64,000 nucleotides of DNA from Anaerolineales bacterium UBA2395 (GCA_002343775.1 DDSH01000015.1:10270-74269), one strand, 5' to 3'. Counted from the first letter of the stretch, positions 32,047 through 40,215 are shown. The notes: generated from the sequence alone by a model not told the origin. Numbers and translations are program-made.

Positions 32047-33081
32047 CTATCGTCCATCGTCTAACAAAACTTTGAGATAGGACTCGACCATCTGGTCAAG
32101 CCCAAATTGCGACTCAGCCCGCTTCCTTGCCGCCGCCCGGAATTGACTCTGTTTCTCCAGCACTTCCCCCGCCGACGCTGCGAGCGTGTCCACGTCCGGC
32201 GTTTCTAGCTTCCACGGGTTCGCGCCGTAGGGGACGATACAACCCGCATCGTCCGAGACCAATTCTTTGAGCGAGCCACTGTCGAACCCGATGACGGGCA
32301 ATCCGCACGCCAATGCTTCGATGACCGAATTCGGGCAGGGCGGGTTGACTTCGGCACAGTACATCAGGTGCGAGGAACGCGCCAGTTTGGGAATATCCAC
32401 TCGCGGGACGGTGCCAAGGAATTTGACAGAGAGATTCACCACAGAGTTCACAGAGAGCACGGAGGTTAATTTTCTTTGGGTTCCTTCATCCACTGTGCCA
32501 GCGACAACGACTTCCATCGGATATTTTGACGATAGTTTCTCCGCCACGCTCACGGCATGGAACAGACCGGAGTTCAATCCGCGCGCGAGGCTGCCTTCGA
32601 GAAGGAGCATCCGGTATCTGTCTGTCGGTCGGTCAGACTCGCCTTCAGGCGTGTACGTGTCCAAGTCCACGCCGTTGATGATGACCGTGGCGGGCGCTTT
32701 CGCCGCGCCGTACCAATCTTCCCACCATTTGCGAATGAACTGACTTTGGTAGATGACCCTGTCTGCGAAATGGTTGCGGATGGTGGCAAGCATCAAATTC
32801 CCATACTCGGCGCGGACGGTGTATTTGACTCCCGACCATTTCACGCGCTGCACCCAGTTGATTCCATCCAACCTTTGGACGACGCGAATGCCCCGTTGCC
32901 GAATCCGCTTCAGGTCCAGTAAGAAGCGGGTCCCGGCGATGACGAGCACCGCGTCAGACTTGTCGTTCAGGTCATGGGTCACGTCGATATTGCGGGCTTT
33001 TAATCCCTGCTCGAATTTCAAACGGAAGGACGCCATGCCGCCTGTCCCTTGCACGAAAGGCGTGATGCAAATACGGGTCAT
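32047..33081 (-). CDS. GT4-family glycosyltransferase
   Basis: A 344-residue glycosyltransferase. The N-terminus holds GTGGMASFRLKFEQGL (sugar-nucleotide loop), the C-half has EALACGLPVIGFDSGS with the E-x7-E element. Probable retaining transferase in cell-surface glycan or lipid glycosylation. Residues about 201-215 (LTSVLSVNSVVNLSV) are encoded by an inserted CACAGAG repeat, and the C-terminus (LLDDGR) ends in GACGATGGACGAT heptamer-like sequence. TATAAT (33089-33094, minus) ends 7 nt before the ATG, so the mRNA is probably leaderless. Confidence 0.86.
   Translation of the reverse strand: MTRICITPFVQGTGGMASFRLKFEQGLKARNIDVTHDLNDKSDAVLVIAGTRFLLDLKRIRQRGIRVVQRLDGINWVQRVKWSGVKYTVRAEYGNLMLATIRNHFADRVIYQSQFIRKWWEDWYGAAKAPATVIINGVDLDTYTPEGESDRPTDRYRMLLLEGSLARGLNSGLFHAVSVAEKLSSKYPMEVVVAGTVDEGTQRKLTSVLSVNSVVNLSVKFLGTVPRVDIPKLARSSHLMYCAEVNPPCPNSVIEALACGLPVIGFDSGSLKELVSDDAGCIVPYGANPWKLETPDVDTLAASAGEVLEKQSQFRAAARKRAESQFGLDQMVESYLKVLLDDGR
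32437..32480. repeat. CACAGAG-type repeat inside the GT4 gene
   Basis: Three 8-9-nt units (CACAGAGTT, CACAGAGAG, CACGGAGG) followed by TTAAT and CTTTGGG, like the intergenic element at 19883. It is in frame in the coding sequence. Confidence 0.8.
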
Positions 33082-33147
33082 GGATAAAATTATAACGTAA
33101 CGGATTTATGGTATCCTTGATTTAATATCCTCTGGGAGACAGTGTTC

Positions 33148-33783
33148 ATGTATATTGCAATCGAGGGCGTCATTGGTGTTGGCAAGACCACGCTCGCCCG
33201 TCTGTTACAGCCAGCCTTTGAAGCGGAAGTATTGTTGGAGGTTTTCGAGGAAAACCCGTTCCTCTCCGATTTTTACGGCGACCGTGCCCGGTATGCCTTC
33301 CAAACACAGATCTTCTTTTTGCTCAGCCGCTATCGCCAGCAGAACAATAATGTTCCCAGCATCCTCGCTGTCGGAAAGAGCCTGATCTCCGATTACACCT
33401 TTGCCAAAGACGCGCTTTTTGCAGGCATCAACCTGAAAGGCGACGAGCTGGACATGTATCACAAAGTCCATGAGGCGTTGGGTGAGAAAATTCCAAAACC
33501 CGACCTGCTGGTGTATTTACAAGCCACCACCGATACGCTCATGCAGCGTATTGCCTTCCGTGACCGACCCTATGAGCGCCAAATGGAACGCGCTTATATC
33601 GATGAGTTGAACACAGCGTACGAAGTATTCTTTTCAAAGCCGTATGACCACACGCCCATTTTGAAAATAGACACGAACGATTTGAACATTATCCAGAACG
33701 CGGAACACATCAAACTGATCGAAAATCGCATCCGCGAGACGTTGGGCTTGACCCCATACCAGGCGACGATGCCGCTGAAATAG
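33148..33783 (+). CDS. deoxynucleoside kinase
   Basis: A 211-residue kinase of the dNK/dGK/dCK family. P-loop GVIGVGKTT at residues 7-15, the Glu in EVFEENPFL, ISDYTFAKD at the position of the DRS motif (Arg is not present here), and the LID-like RPYERQMERAY. It phosphorylates a deoxynucleoside with ATP for dNTP salvage; specificity is unclear. GGGAG favours ATG 33148 over GTG 33142. The nucleotidyltransferase gene follows after 10 bp, in the same operon. A second dNK lies at 36452. Confidence 0.85.
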   Translation: MYIAIEGVIGVGKTTLARLLQPAFEAEVLLEVFEENPFLSDFYGDRARYAFQTQIFFLLSRYRQQNNNVPSILAVGKSLISDYTFAKDALFAGINLKGDELDMYHKVHEALGEKIPKPDLLVYLQATTDTLMQRIAFRDRPYERQMERAYIDELNTAYEVFFSKPYDHTPILKIDTNDLNIIQNAEHIKLIENRIRETLGLTPYQATMPLK

Positions 33784-33793
33784 GCAGGTTCAC

Positions 33794-34822
33794 ATGCGAG
33801 TAACGCGAGATTCCCTTTTGCGCATTGCCCGTGAGACCGTTCAAGAACGGGCATACAATGATCCCGACATCATCGCCGCCTACCTGACCGGGTCTCTGCG
33901 CACACCGGAGCCAATGATCGGCGGTACGGCAGATATTGATATTGTGTTCGTCACCAAGACGCCGCCAATGAAGAAGCGCGAGTTCGTCAAACTCACTCCT
34001 GACTTCCACATTGACATCAGCCGCCGTGCCAAAGACGAATTCAAGTTACCGCGCGAGTTACGCGGCGACCCGTGGCTGGGATACGAAATGTACGACCCAA
34101 TCTTGTTGTACGAACGCGAAAAATTCTTCGACTTTGTGCAAGCCAGCCTGCGCGCAGGCTTTGAGTTCGAACAACCGCCGTTGATGTTACAGCGTTGCAA
34201 AACATTGCTTGCTCATGGACGCGGCATTTGGATGGATATTTCTGAATTGGAATCGCCAGCCGGGGCGAAGGATGTTAGAAAATATTTGAAATCGCTTTTC
34301 CATGCCATTAATGCCATCGCCGAGTTGAGCGGTCCACCTATTCAAGAGCGCCGCCTTCTGCTCGAGTTCCCCGCCCGCGCCGAAGCGGCTCAAAAGCCGG
34401 AGATGGTTGCTGCCGTGTATGGGCTGATCGGTGCGAACCGTGTCAACCCCGCAACGGTCAAAGGCTGGCTCGCAGACTGGAAATCCGCGTTTCAACTTGC
34501 CAGTGAAAAACCGGGCGTGGATGGGCGCATCCACACGACCCGCCTGAACTACTACGACAAAGCCATCAAAGCCATGCTGGACGGCGATACGCCTCTTTCT
34601 GCGCTGTGGGCTCTTCTTCAAACCTGGACATTATCTTCCGAGATGCTGGGCGGTGATCACCTCAAATTCTGGGAGAACGCCTGCACTGAGTTGGGTCTGC
34701 TGGGTGATGGGTTTCAAGAAAAAGTTGATGGATTGGATCGTCTCCTGGACGAGATCGAGATCACCTTTGAAGAGATTGCCACCGCCAACGGGTTGGATGT
34801 GGAACCATTGGCAGGTTTGTAA
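33794..34822 (+). CDS. nucleotidyltransferase-fold protein
   Basis: A 342-residue protein with an N-terminal minimal nucleotidyltransferase domain: YLTGSLRT followed by the acidic pair in ADIDIVFV (residues about 50-56), the GS...DxD pattern of the pol-beta superfamily. The rest is helical, probably substrate-binding, as in kanamycin-nucleotidyltransferase-like proteins. Substrate is unknown. It lies 10 bp after a deoxynucleoside kinase. The promoter of the candidate RNA at 34842 overlaps its 3' end. Confidence 0.72.
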   Translation: MRVTRDSLLRIARETVQERAYNDPDIIAAYLTGSLRTPEPMIGGTADIDIVFVTKTPPMKKREFVKLTPDFHIDISRRAKDEFKLPRELRGDPWLGYEMYDPILLYEREKFFDFVQASLRAGFEFEQPPLMLQRCKTLLAHGRGIWMDISELESPAGAKDVRKYLKSLFHAINAIAELSGPPIQERRLLLEFPARAEAAQKPEMVAAVYGLIGANRVNPATVKGWLADWKSAFQLASEKPGVDGRIHTTRLNYYDKAIKAMLDGDTPLSALWALLQTWTLSSEMLGGDHLKFWENACTELGLLGDGFQEKVDGLDRLLDEIEITFEEIATANGLDVEPLAGL

Positions 34823-34835
34823 ATGCGGGTATAAT
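34808..34835 (+). promoter_or_regulatory. promoter of the candidate small RNA
   Basis: TTGGCA (34808-34813) and a consensus TATAAT (34830-34835) are 16 nt apart and overlap the 3' end of the nucleotidyltransferase gene. Confidence 0.65.
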
Positions 34836-34841
34836 CAGCGC

Positions 34842-34956
34842 CGATGTTCCGAGGAAATCCCCTGCACCACCCACTTGAAAAATCCCGACTGGGCGCACTG
34901 TTCGTTTCATCCATCGTTCTCGAAAAGCCTGACAATTAATTGTCAGGCTTTTTTCT
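34842..34956 (+). ncRNA. candidate small RNA or leader RNA of about 115 nt
   Basis: The stretch is bounded by a good promoter and a strong terminator and holds no open frame of note. GCGCC near the 5' end can pair with GGCGC at about 34893-34898, enclosing a purine-rich loop. It does not show the conserved SRP, 6S or tmRNA cores. The terminator ends 16 nt before the next start codon, so it could instead be an attenuated leader of the YqfO-like gene. Confidence 0.4.
34923..34955 (+). terminator. strong rho-independent terminator
   Basis: A perfect palindrome with arms AAAAGCCTGACAATT / AATTGTCAGGCTTTT, followed by more T residues. Confidence 0.92.
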
Positions 34957-34971
34957 TAAGATTGGAGTTTT

Positions 34972-35319
34972 ATGGAAAATTTTACCGATATAAAACTGGA
35001 GATCTTCGTCCCGCAGGGACATGTGGAAAAAGTCCGCGATGCACTGGCAAAGGCGGGGGTGGGCGTGATCGGAAACTATGACCATTGCTTTGCCATCTCG
35101 CAGGTGCAGGGATCGTTCCGTCCGCTTGAGGGAGCCAGCCCGTTCGATGGAGAAATCGGGGAGATCAGCCTCGCGGTCGAGTACAAGATCGAAGTCAATT
35201 GCCGACGCGAACAAGTGGAAGAAGCGGTCCGAGCGGTGCGTGTGTCCCATCCATATGAAGAGCCGTTGATCAATATTATTCCGCTGGCGAATCATTTGTT
35301 CGATATGGGAAAACAATGA
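34972..35319 (+). CDS. YqfO/NIF3-associated domain protein (CutA-like fold)
   Basis: A 115-residue stand-alone version of the insert domain found in YqfO/NIF3 proteins. The pattern is KLEIFVPQGHVEKVRDALAKAG, GNYDHCFA, then SHPYEEPLINIIPL near the C-terminus, where HPYEEP is the family hallmark. It is PII/CutA-like and probably trimeric; a metal or ligand role is suspected but not shown. TGGAG precedes the ATG, which comes 16 nt after the terminator of the candidate RNA. Confidence 0.75.
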   Translation: MENFTDIKLEIFVPQGHVEKVRDALAKAGVGVIGNYDHCFAISQVQGSFRPLEGASPFDGEIGEISLAVEYKIEVNCRREQVEEAVRAVRVSHPYEEPLINIIPLANHLFDMGKQ

Positions 35320-35403
35320 AAGAGGAAAGAATCTAAAATTGTATTCCCTGATGAAACCATAAAATGCCTGAACTACCAAACCACTCAAACAGGAGACTAC
35401 CAT

Positions 35404-36387
35404 ATGCCAACCGATCCACAATCCCCCTACCTGCCCTTCGGCGAAAATAAAAATGCTGACTGGTACGGTAAGGACATCATATCCGTCAAGCAGTTCAGCC
35501 GCGCCGATCTGGAGTACGTCTTCGGTGTGGCGCACGAGATGCGCGGCATGGTCGAGCGCGTCGGGACGTTCGATTTGCTGAAAGGGAAAATTCTGGCGAA
35601 CCTGTTCTATGAACCGTCCACGAGAACGTCGTCGTCGTTCACTGCCGCGATGGAGCGGCTCGGCGGCTCGGTCATCCCGATCAATGAGGTGAAGTATTCG
35701 TCGGTGTCGAAGGGCGAGAGCCTGCCCGATACCATCCGCACGCTGGAATGCTACGCCGATGTGATCGTGCTGCGCCATCCCGAAACCGGTTCGGCGGCGA
35801 TCGCGGCAAAGGCGGCAAGGAAACCGATCATCAACGCGGGCGACGGCGTGGGCGAGCATCCCACACAGGCATTGCTCGATGCATTTACGATCTTCGAGGA
35901 ACTCGGCGCAGGTCAGGTGGACGGCATGACCGTGACCATGCTTGGCGACCTGAAATACGGGCGCACGGTCCATTCGCTGGCGCGGCTGCTATCGTTGTTC
36001 AAGGTCAGGTTGAATTATGTCTCGCCAGATATTTTGAAGATGCCGAAGGAAGTGATGGATGAAGTCGGTGCGAAGGGCATTCCGCAGGCAGAGTATTCTT
36101 CACTCGAAAAAGTTCTGCCCGAAACTGATGTGCTGTATGTCACGCGCGTCCAGAAGGAACGCTTCGAAGACCCCGCCGATTATGAAAAGGTCAAGGGCGC
36201 GTATGTGATCGACCCCGCAGTGATGAAAGCCGCCAAACAGGAAATGATCGTGATGCATCCGCTTCCGCGCGTGACCGAGATCAGTACCGACTTCGACGAT
36301 GACCCCCGCGCCGCCTATTTCCGTCAGATGGAGTATGGATTGTATGTGAGAATGGCGCTGCTGGCGATGGTGTTGGGAAAGGCGTAA
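35404..36387 (+). CDS. pyrB: aspartate carbamoyltransferase catalytic subunit
   Basis: A 327-residue ATCase chain, which joins carbamoyl phosphate and aspartate in pyrimidine synthesis. The carbamoyl-phosphate site FYEPSTRTSSSF (about 60-71), DGVGEHPTQALLDAFTI (about 145-160) and MHPLPRVTEI (about 280) are intact. No pyrI regulatory-subunit gene or other pyr gene follows. AGGAG precedes the ATG. A bidirectional terminator follows the stop. Confidence 0.95.
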   Translation: MPTDPQSPYLPFGENKNADWYGKDIISVKQFSRADLEYVFGVAHEMRGMVERVGTFDLLKGKILANLFYEPSTRTSSSFTAAMERLGGSVIPINEVKYSSVSKGESLPDTIRTLECYADVIVLRHPETGSAAIAAKAARKPIINAGDGVGEHPTQALLDAFTIFEELGAGQVDGMTVTMLGDLKYGRTVHSLARLLSLFKVRLNYVSPDILKMPKEVMDEVGAKGIPQAEYSSLEKVLPETDVLYVTRVQKERFEDPADYEKVKGAYVIDPAVMKAAKQEMIVMHPLPRVTEISTDFDDDPRAAYFRQMEYGLYVRMALLAMVLGKA

Positions 36388-36397
36388 ATCAGCAGGC

Positions 36398-36440
36398 AAA
36401 TAAAAAGAGTTGCGACATCACTTCGCAACTCTTTTTATTT
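36398..36440. terminator. bidirectional terminator between pyrB and the second dNK gene
   Basis: An 18-bp perfect stem (AAATAAAAAGAGTTGCGA and its inverse) with a 7-nt loop lies between two convergent genes. A and T runs at both ends serve both strands. Confidence 0.93.
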
Positions 36441-36451
36441 CGTAATCGATT

Positions 36452-37117
36452 CTAGTCTTCCGCCGCTCTTGCCACTTCTTCCGGCTCGAAGACCACTTCC
36501 TCTTTGCCGGTCAGTTTTGCGTCTATTTTTGAAGCGATCAGTCGCAAGTGGCCGTTGTGGGCGACGTAGTCCAGATCATCAGCGGGGACGGCAAGCACGG
36601 GACAAAGGGTGAAGTTTTCGATCCAGCCTTCGTAGAGATTGTTCAGGTTTTGCAGGTAATCGGGCGAGATCTGGCGCTCATAATCACGCCCGCGCTGATT
36701 GATGCGGTTCATGAGCGTATCCACCGAGGCGCGCAGATAGATCACCAGATCGGGCGGCGGCAGGAATTGCACAGACGTTTCGTATAATTCACGGTAGGTC
36801 TGGAAATCACGATCCGCCATGTTGCCCTGTTTGTAAAGGTTGTACGCGAAGATTTCCGCATCTTCGTACACGCTGCGGTCCTGGATGACAGAGTTGGGGT
36901 GTTGGGCAAGGTTGAAATGCGAGCGCAGTCGGTGGGTGAGGAAAAATACCTGGGAATGAAATGCCCAGGCGGTCATGTTGCCGTAGAAATCAGCGAGATA
37001 GGGATTTTCCGTCACCGGTTCATAGAACGGGTCCCAGCCCATCTCTTCGCACAGCATTCTGACGAGCGTGGATTTCCCCACACCTATATTCCCGGCAACG
37101 GCGACAAATCGTTTCAT
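36452..37117 (-). CDS. deoxynucleoside kinase (dGK/dAK type)
   Basis: A 221-residue kinase: P-loop AGNIGVGKST (residues 8-17), Glu in YEPVTENPYL, the full DRS motif in IQDRSVYEDAEIFA, and the LID region NQRGRDYERQ. This matches bacterial deoxyguanosine/deoxyadenosine kinases. It differs from the dNK at 33148 in the DRS motif, so the two are probably complementary salvage enzymes. Convergent with pyrB. Confidence 0.9.
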   Translation of the reverse strand: MKRFVAVAGNIGVGKSTLVRMLCEEMGWDPFYEPVTENPYLADFYGNMTAWAFHSQVFFLTHRLRSHFNLAQHPNSVIQDRSVYEDAEIFAYNLYKQGNMADRDFQTYRELYETSVQFLPPPDLVIYLRASVDTLMNRINQRGRDYERQISPDYLQNLNNLYEGWIENFTLCPVLAVPADDLDYVAHNGHLRLIASKIDAKLTGKEEVVFEPEEVARAAED

Positions 37118-37257
37118 GGTCTTCTCTCCGAGGCGTTTGTGATTGTAGTCCTGCCGCGAATTTTCCTCTACATGCTGCGACAGCCTATCTGAAATGGATC
37201 GACTTTATCTTACCACCACGAGAAAAATCGGCGCGGAGTTTTAAGGATAAAGACAAC

Positions 37258-37292
37258 AAAAAAAGGGCGGGCAATGCGCCCGCCCTTTTTTT
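37258..37292 (-). terminator. terminator of the DsbA-like gene
   Basis: GGGCGGGC / GCCCGCCC stem with an AATGC loop flanked by A7 and T7 runs, directly after the stop at 37294 on the minus strand. Confidence 0.92.
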
Positions 37293-37293
37293 G

Positions 37294-38142
37294 TTATTGG
37301 GTCTTTGCCAGTTCGGCTTCGATGATCTGTACGAAATATTCGATGGGATACGCCCCGCCAAGGCGATACCCGTTGACGAAGAAGGTCGGTGTGCCGCCCA
37401 CAGCGGATTCGCCATTTGAGTCGATGGGCAGGGAGGCGGCATACTGCATATCGTTCTGGATGAACTCCTCATACTTGCGGCTGACCATGCACTCTTCAAA
37501 TGTCGCCACGTCCAGGTTGAAACTTGCCGCCAGATCATTGTAGAAGGTTTGCTCAAGTATCGTGCCGGATTGGTTGTTCAAACTTTCCTGATTTGCGAAC
37601 AGGGCATCGTGAAATTCCCAATAGGCGTTCTGGTCTCCGGCGCACAGAGCGGCTTCGGCGGCGGGCAGGGCGTTCTGGTGGAAGGATAACGGGAAGTTGC
37701 GGTACACGAAGCGGATCTTATCCGGGTAGGCTTCCATCAGCGCGTCGTACACCTGAACGTGCCAGCGCCAGCAGTATGGGCATTGGTAATCGCTGAATTC
37801 AACAATGGTGATGGGTGCATCATCGGGACCACGGCTTGGGAAACCTTCCGTTTCGATCTCATACACGACAGGTTCGGGGATGGCGGTGGGCAAGGGTGTA
37901 ACCTCGACATAGATTGGTTCCGGGTTGGCAACAACGGCAGTCGTTGTTGCGGCAGCAGCGGACCGACCCCAAACCACATACCCGACCAGCAAGCCGACCC
38001 CAAAGGCTAACACCACCAGCACAGAGTAGAAATGACTGCGCTTGAAGGTGATGAATTCCTCAGGGTCTTCAATGGCGGGAGTTTCTTCTTCGATGATCTC
38101 ATCTTCGATAACAGGGGTTGATTTTCTGGATTTTGTAGGCAT
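37294..38142 (-). CDS. membrane-anchored DsbA-like thioredoxin-fold oxidoreductase
   Basis: A 282-residue protein: acidic N-terminus, one membrane helix at about 37-57, a Pro/Val linker, then a thioredoxin_4/DsbA domain from about residue 100. The redox site is CPYC (in SDYQCPYCWRW) and the cis-Pro loop is GTPTFFVNG. It probably makes or isomerises disulfides in exported proteins. TATAAT (38152-38157, minus) ends 9 nt before the ATG with no RBS, suggesting a near-leaderless mRNA. Confidence 0.9.
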   Translation of the reverse strand: MPTKSRKSTPVIEDEIIEEETPAIEDPEEFITFKRSHFYSVLVVLAFGVGLLVGYVVWGRSAAAATTTAVVANPEPIYVEVTPLPTAIPEPVVYEIETEGFPSRGPDDAPITIVEFSDYQCPYCWRWHVQVYDALMEAYPDKIRFVYRNFPLSFHQNALPAAEAALCAGDQNAYWEFHDALFANQESLNNQSGTILEQTFYNDLAASFNLDVATFEECMVSRKYEEFIQNDMQYAASLPIDSNGESAVGGTPTFFVNGYRLGGAYPIEYFVQIIEAELAKTQ

Positions 38143-38252
38143 AGTTGCAAAATTATAGTCTTCTCCCCATTTTCGTACACTGGTACTTAAGTTTCTTTCA
38201 TGTTTGCATCGTTTGGATAAAACCTGCGTACATGAACATGGAGGTACTTCTC

Positions 38253-38477
38253 ATGACCACTCAAAAAAGACACATTCCCTGGTATCTGTGGCCCTTCGCC
38301 GCGATCTGGAAATTGCTTGCGGTTATCGTAGAGATGACCGGGCGTTTCGTGGCGATGGTGCTTGGCATTGTGCTGGTGATCGTCGGGGTGCTCGTCAGCC
38401 TGACGATTGTCGGCGCGATTGTCGGTGTGCCGCTGGCGTTGATCGGCTTGCTGCTGTTCTTTCGCGGTCTCTTTTAG
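38253..38477 (+). CDS. small hydrophobic membrane protein
   Basis: A 74-residue protein, not assigned to a named family. Two hydrophobic helices rich in Val, Ile and Gly (VAMVLGIVLVIVGVLVSLTIVGAIVGVPL) after a short basic N-terminus. GGAGGT (38240-38245) fixes ATG 38253. It stands alone between two minus-strand genes. Confidence 0.65.
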   Translation: MTTQKRHIPWYLWPFAAIWKLLAVIVEMTGRFVAMVLGIVLVIVGVLVSLTIVGAIVGVPLALIGLLLFFRGLF

Positions 38478-38531
38478 CGGTTCTTTCCAGATGGGTGGAT
38501 TCGCTCTATGTAGAGAGTCGAGTCCACCCGG

Positions 38532-39212
38532 TTAGGATGCATCCACTTTCGGTTCTTGATTCTTTTTGGGTGTGTGAAACAGGCTGCGGGTCGGGAGTGA
38601 AGCGAGAAATTTCCGCACGGCGGGAATCCGCATCAGCAGAAAAATCGCGAGGACAATCCCATAGATCAAGGGGCGGGCGATGTCGCCAGAGAGGGCGAAG
38701 ATATCGCCTTTTTTGCTCCACGCGTAGTGGAGGACCGCCAGCGGAGCGATGAGATAAACGGTTTGGTGCAGGCGCTTCCAGTTTTTGCCGAGGCGGATCT
38801 TCCAGATGTCGAAGGAGGTGACGCCCAGCGGAATCAGCATAAAGAAGGTGATCGCGCCGACGATGATGTAGGGTTTGTCGAAGACCGTGCGGGCGATCAG
38901 ACTCCACGCAAGACCGTAATCGAGGTGGACGAATATCAGTACGTGGATGGTTGCGTAGAGAAGCGAATACAAGCCCAATGTGCGGCGGCGCTTGAGTACT
39001 TCTTTCCAGCCGAAGAGGGTATTGAGCGGTGTGCAAAGCAGGGATAAGACCAGCAGGGTGATGGCGTGCCGCCCGGTACGTTGTTCCAGTTCCTGAATGG
39101 GGTTGATGGAGAATGTGCCGGTCAGCAGTTCGATGATGATCCAAACGATGGCAGACCAGGCGTAAACGTGGATGGCGATTTGAAGCGGGGTGTAGCGGTT
39201 GAGAATTTTCAT
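38532..39212 (-). CDS. msrQ: MsrQ, heme membrane subunit of the MsrPQ sulfoxide reductase
   Basis: A 226-residue membrane protein with about six helices of the ferric-reductase-like fold. Conserved His in IHVYAW, LYATIHVLIFVHLDYG and RLHQTVYLIAPLAVLHY are the heme b ligand candidates. MsrQ passes electrons from the quinone pool to MsrP. It lies 46 bp downstream of msrP in the same orientation, with a 33-nt repeat in the gap. Confidence 0.9.
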   Translation of the reverse strand: MKILNRYTPLQIAIHVYAWSAIVWIIIELLTGTFSINPIQELEQRTGRHAITLLVLSLLCTPLNTLFGWKEVLKRRRTLGLYSLLYATIHVLIFVHLDYGLAWSLIARTVFDKPYIIVGAITFFMLIPLGVTSFDIWKIRLGKNWKRLHQTVYLIAPLAVLHYAWSKKGDIFALSGDIARPLIYGIVLAIFLLMRIPAVRKFLASLPTRSLFHTPKKNQEPKVDAS

Positions 39213-39220
39213 ATCTTATG

Positions 39221-39253
39221 AGACCTCCGAAGCCTTCAAGGCTTCGGAGGTCT
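39221..39253. repeat. 33-nt inverted repeat between msrP and msrQ
   Basis: A 16-bp perfect stem around one base (AGACCTCCGAAGCCTT and inverse). Same size and geometry as 8944-8976 with C/T changes on both arms that keep the pairing, that is, compensatory changes. Confidence 0.88.
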
Positions 39254-39258
39254 GCATT

Positions 39259-40215
39259 CTAGTAGTGCAGGCTCAAGTCCATGCCGTCGTACAGTGTGGC
39301 GACCTGTTCACCGTAGCCGTTGAACATGAGCGTTTCGCGGCGGGTGAGTTCGCCAATGCGCCGTTCCGACGCCTGTGACCAGCGCGGATGGTCCACATTG
39401 GGGTTGACGTTGGCGTAGAAGCCGTATTCATTGGGGGCAACCGTGTTCCATAAGGTGTTCGGGCGTTGGTCGGTCAACTCGATCTTGACGATGGATTTGA
39501 TGGATTTGAAGCCGTATTTCCACGGCACGACCAGGCGGATGGGCGCGCCGTTCTGCGCGGGCATCATCTCGCCGTATAAGCCGGTGGCGAGCAGGGTCAG
39601 GTCGTTCATGGCTTCGTCGATGCGCAAGCCTTCCTGATAGGGCCAGGGATAGAACGCGCTGCCTTGTCCCTTCATTTCTTCGGGGCGGTAGACTGTCTCG
39701 AAACGGACGTATTGCGCATCCGATGTTGGTTCGACCACGTTGAGCAGGCTCGCCAGCGGAAACCCGTTCCACGGGATGACCATGCTCCAGGCTTCCACGC
39801 AGCGTAATCGGTAAATGCGTTCCTCCTGCGGGAACATCTTCAGCAGGTCTTCGATGCCGAATATCTTTGGCTTTTTGACCATGCCATAGACTTCGACCGT
39901 CCACGGGGAGGCGTTGAAATTTTTGGCAAGCGGCGCGACGGCTTCCTTGTTGGTGCTGAACTCGTAATAGTTGTTGTAGTTGGTGATCTCTTCGTAGGTG
40001 TTCGCCATATCCCCCAATTCATCGGTGAATGTAGGGCGGTCAGATGCGGGTGCAGCTGCGTCGCCGCCGTCCGCGATCTCGGGCGCGCAGGCGGCGAGCG
40101 CCACACTGCCTGCGATCACGCCTGCGGCTTTCATAAAGTCGCGCCGCGAAAGGTACACCTCTTTTGGCGTGATCTCGGATGATCGCACAGGGATGGATTT
40201 ATAAGGATGGGTCAT
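39259..40215 (-). CDS. msrP: MsrP, molybdopterin methionine-sulfoxide reductase, Tat-exported
   Basis: A 318-residue catalytic subunit of MsrPQ, which repairs oxidised methionine in exported proteins. A Tat signal (SRRDFMK, Arg24-Arg25) runs into AALAAC-like ALAAC with Cys43, so it may also be a lipoprotein. The molybdenum-ligand Cys139 is in YRLRCVEAWSMVIPW. The C-terminal half (RRETLMFNGYGEQV) is typical. A single-membrane cell needs such an anchor to keep MsrP near MsrQ. Confidence 0.93.
   Translation of the reverse strand: MTHPYKSIPVRSSEITPKEVYLSRRDFMKAAGVIAGSVALAACAPEIADGGDAAAPASDRPTFTDELGDMANTYEEITNYNNYYEFSTNKEAVAPLAKNFNASPWTVEVYGMVKKPKIFGIEDLLKMFPQEERIYRLRCVEAWSMVIPWNGFPLASLLNVVEPTSDAQYVRFETVYRPEEMKGQGSAFYPWPYQEGLRIDEAMNDLTLLATGLYGEMMPAQNGAPIRLVVPWKYGFKSIKSIVKIELTDQRPNTLWNTVAPNEYGFYANVNPNVDHPRWSQASERRIGELTRRETLMFNGYGEQVATLYDGMDLSLHY

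Noticed and set aside
34842..34956. SRP (4.5S) or 6S RNA for the small RNA candidate.
   Set aside because: The conserved GGAAGCAGC-type SRP core is missing and the length is too short for 6S RNA.
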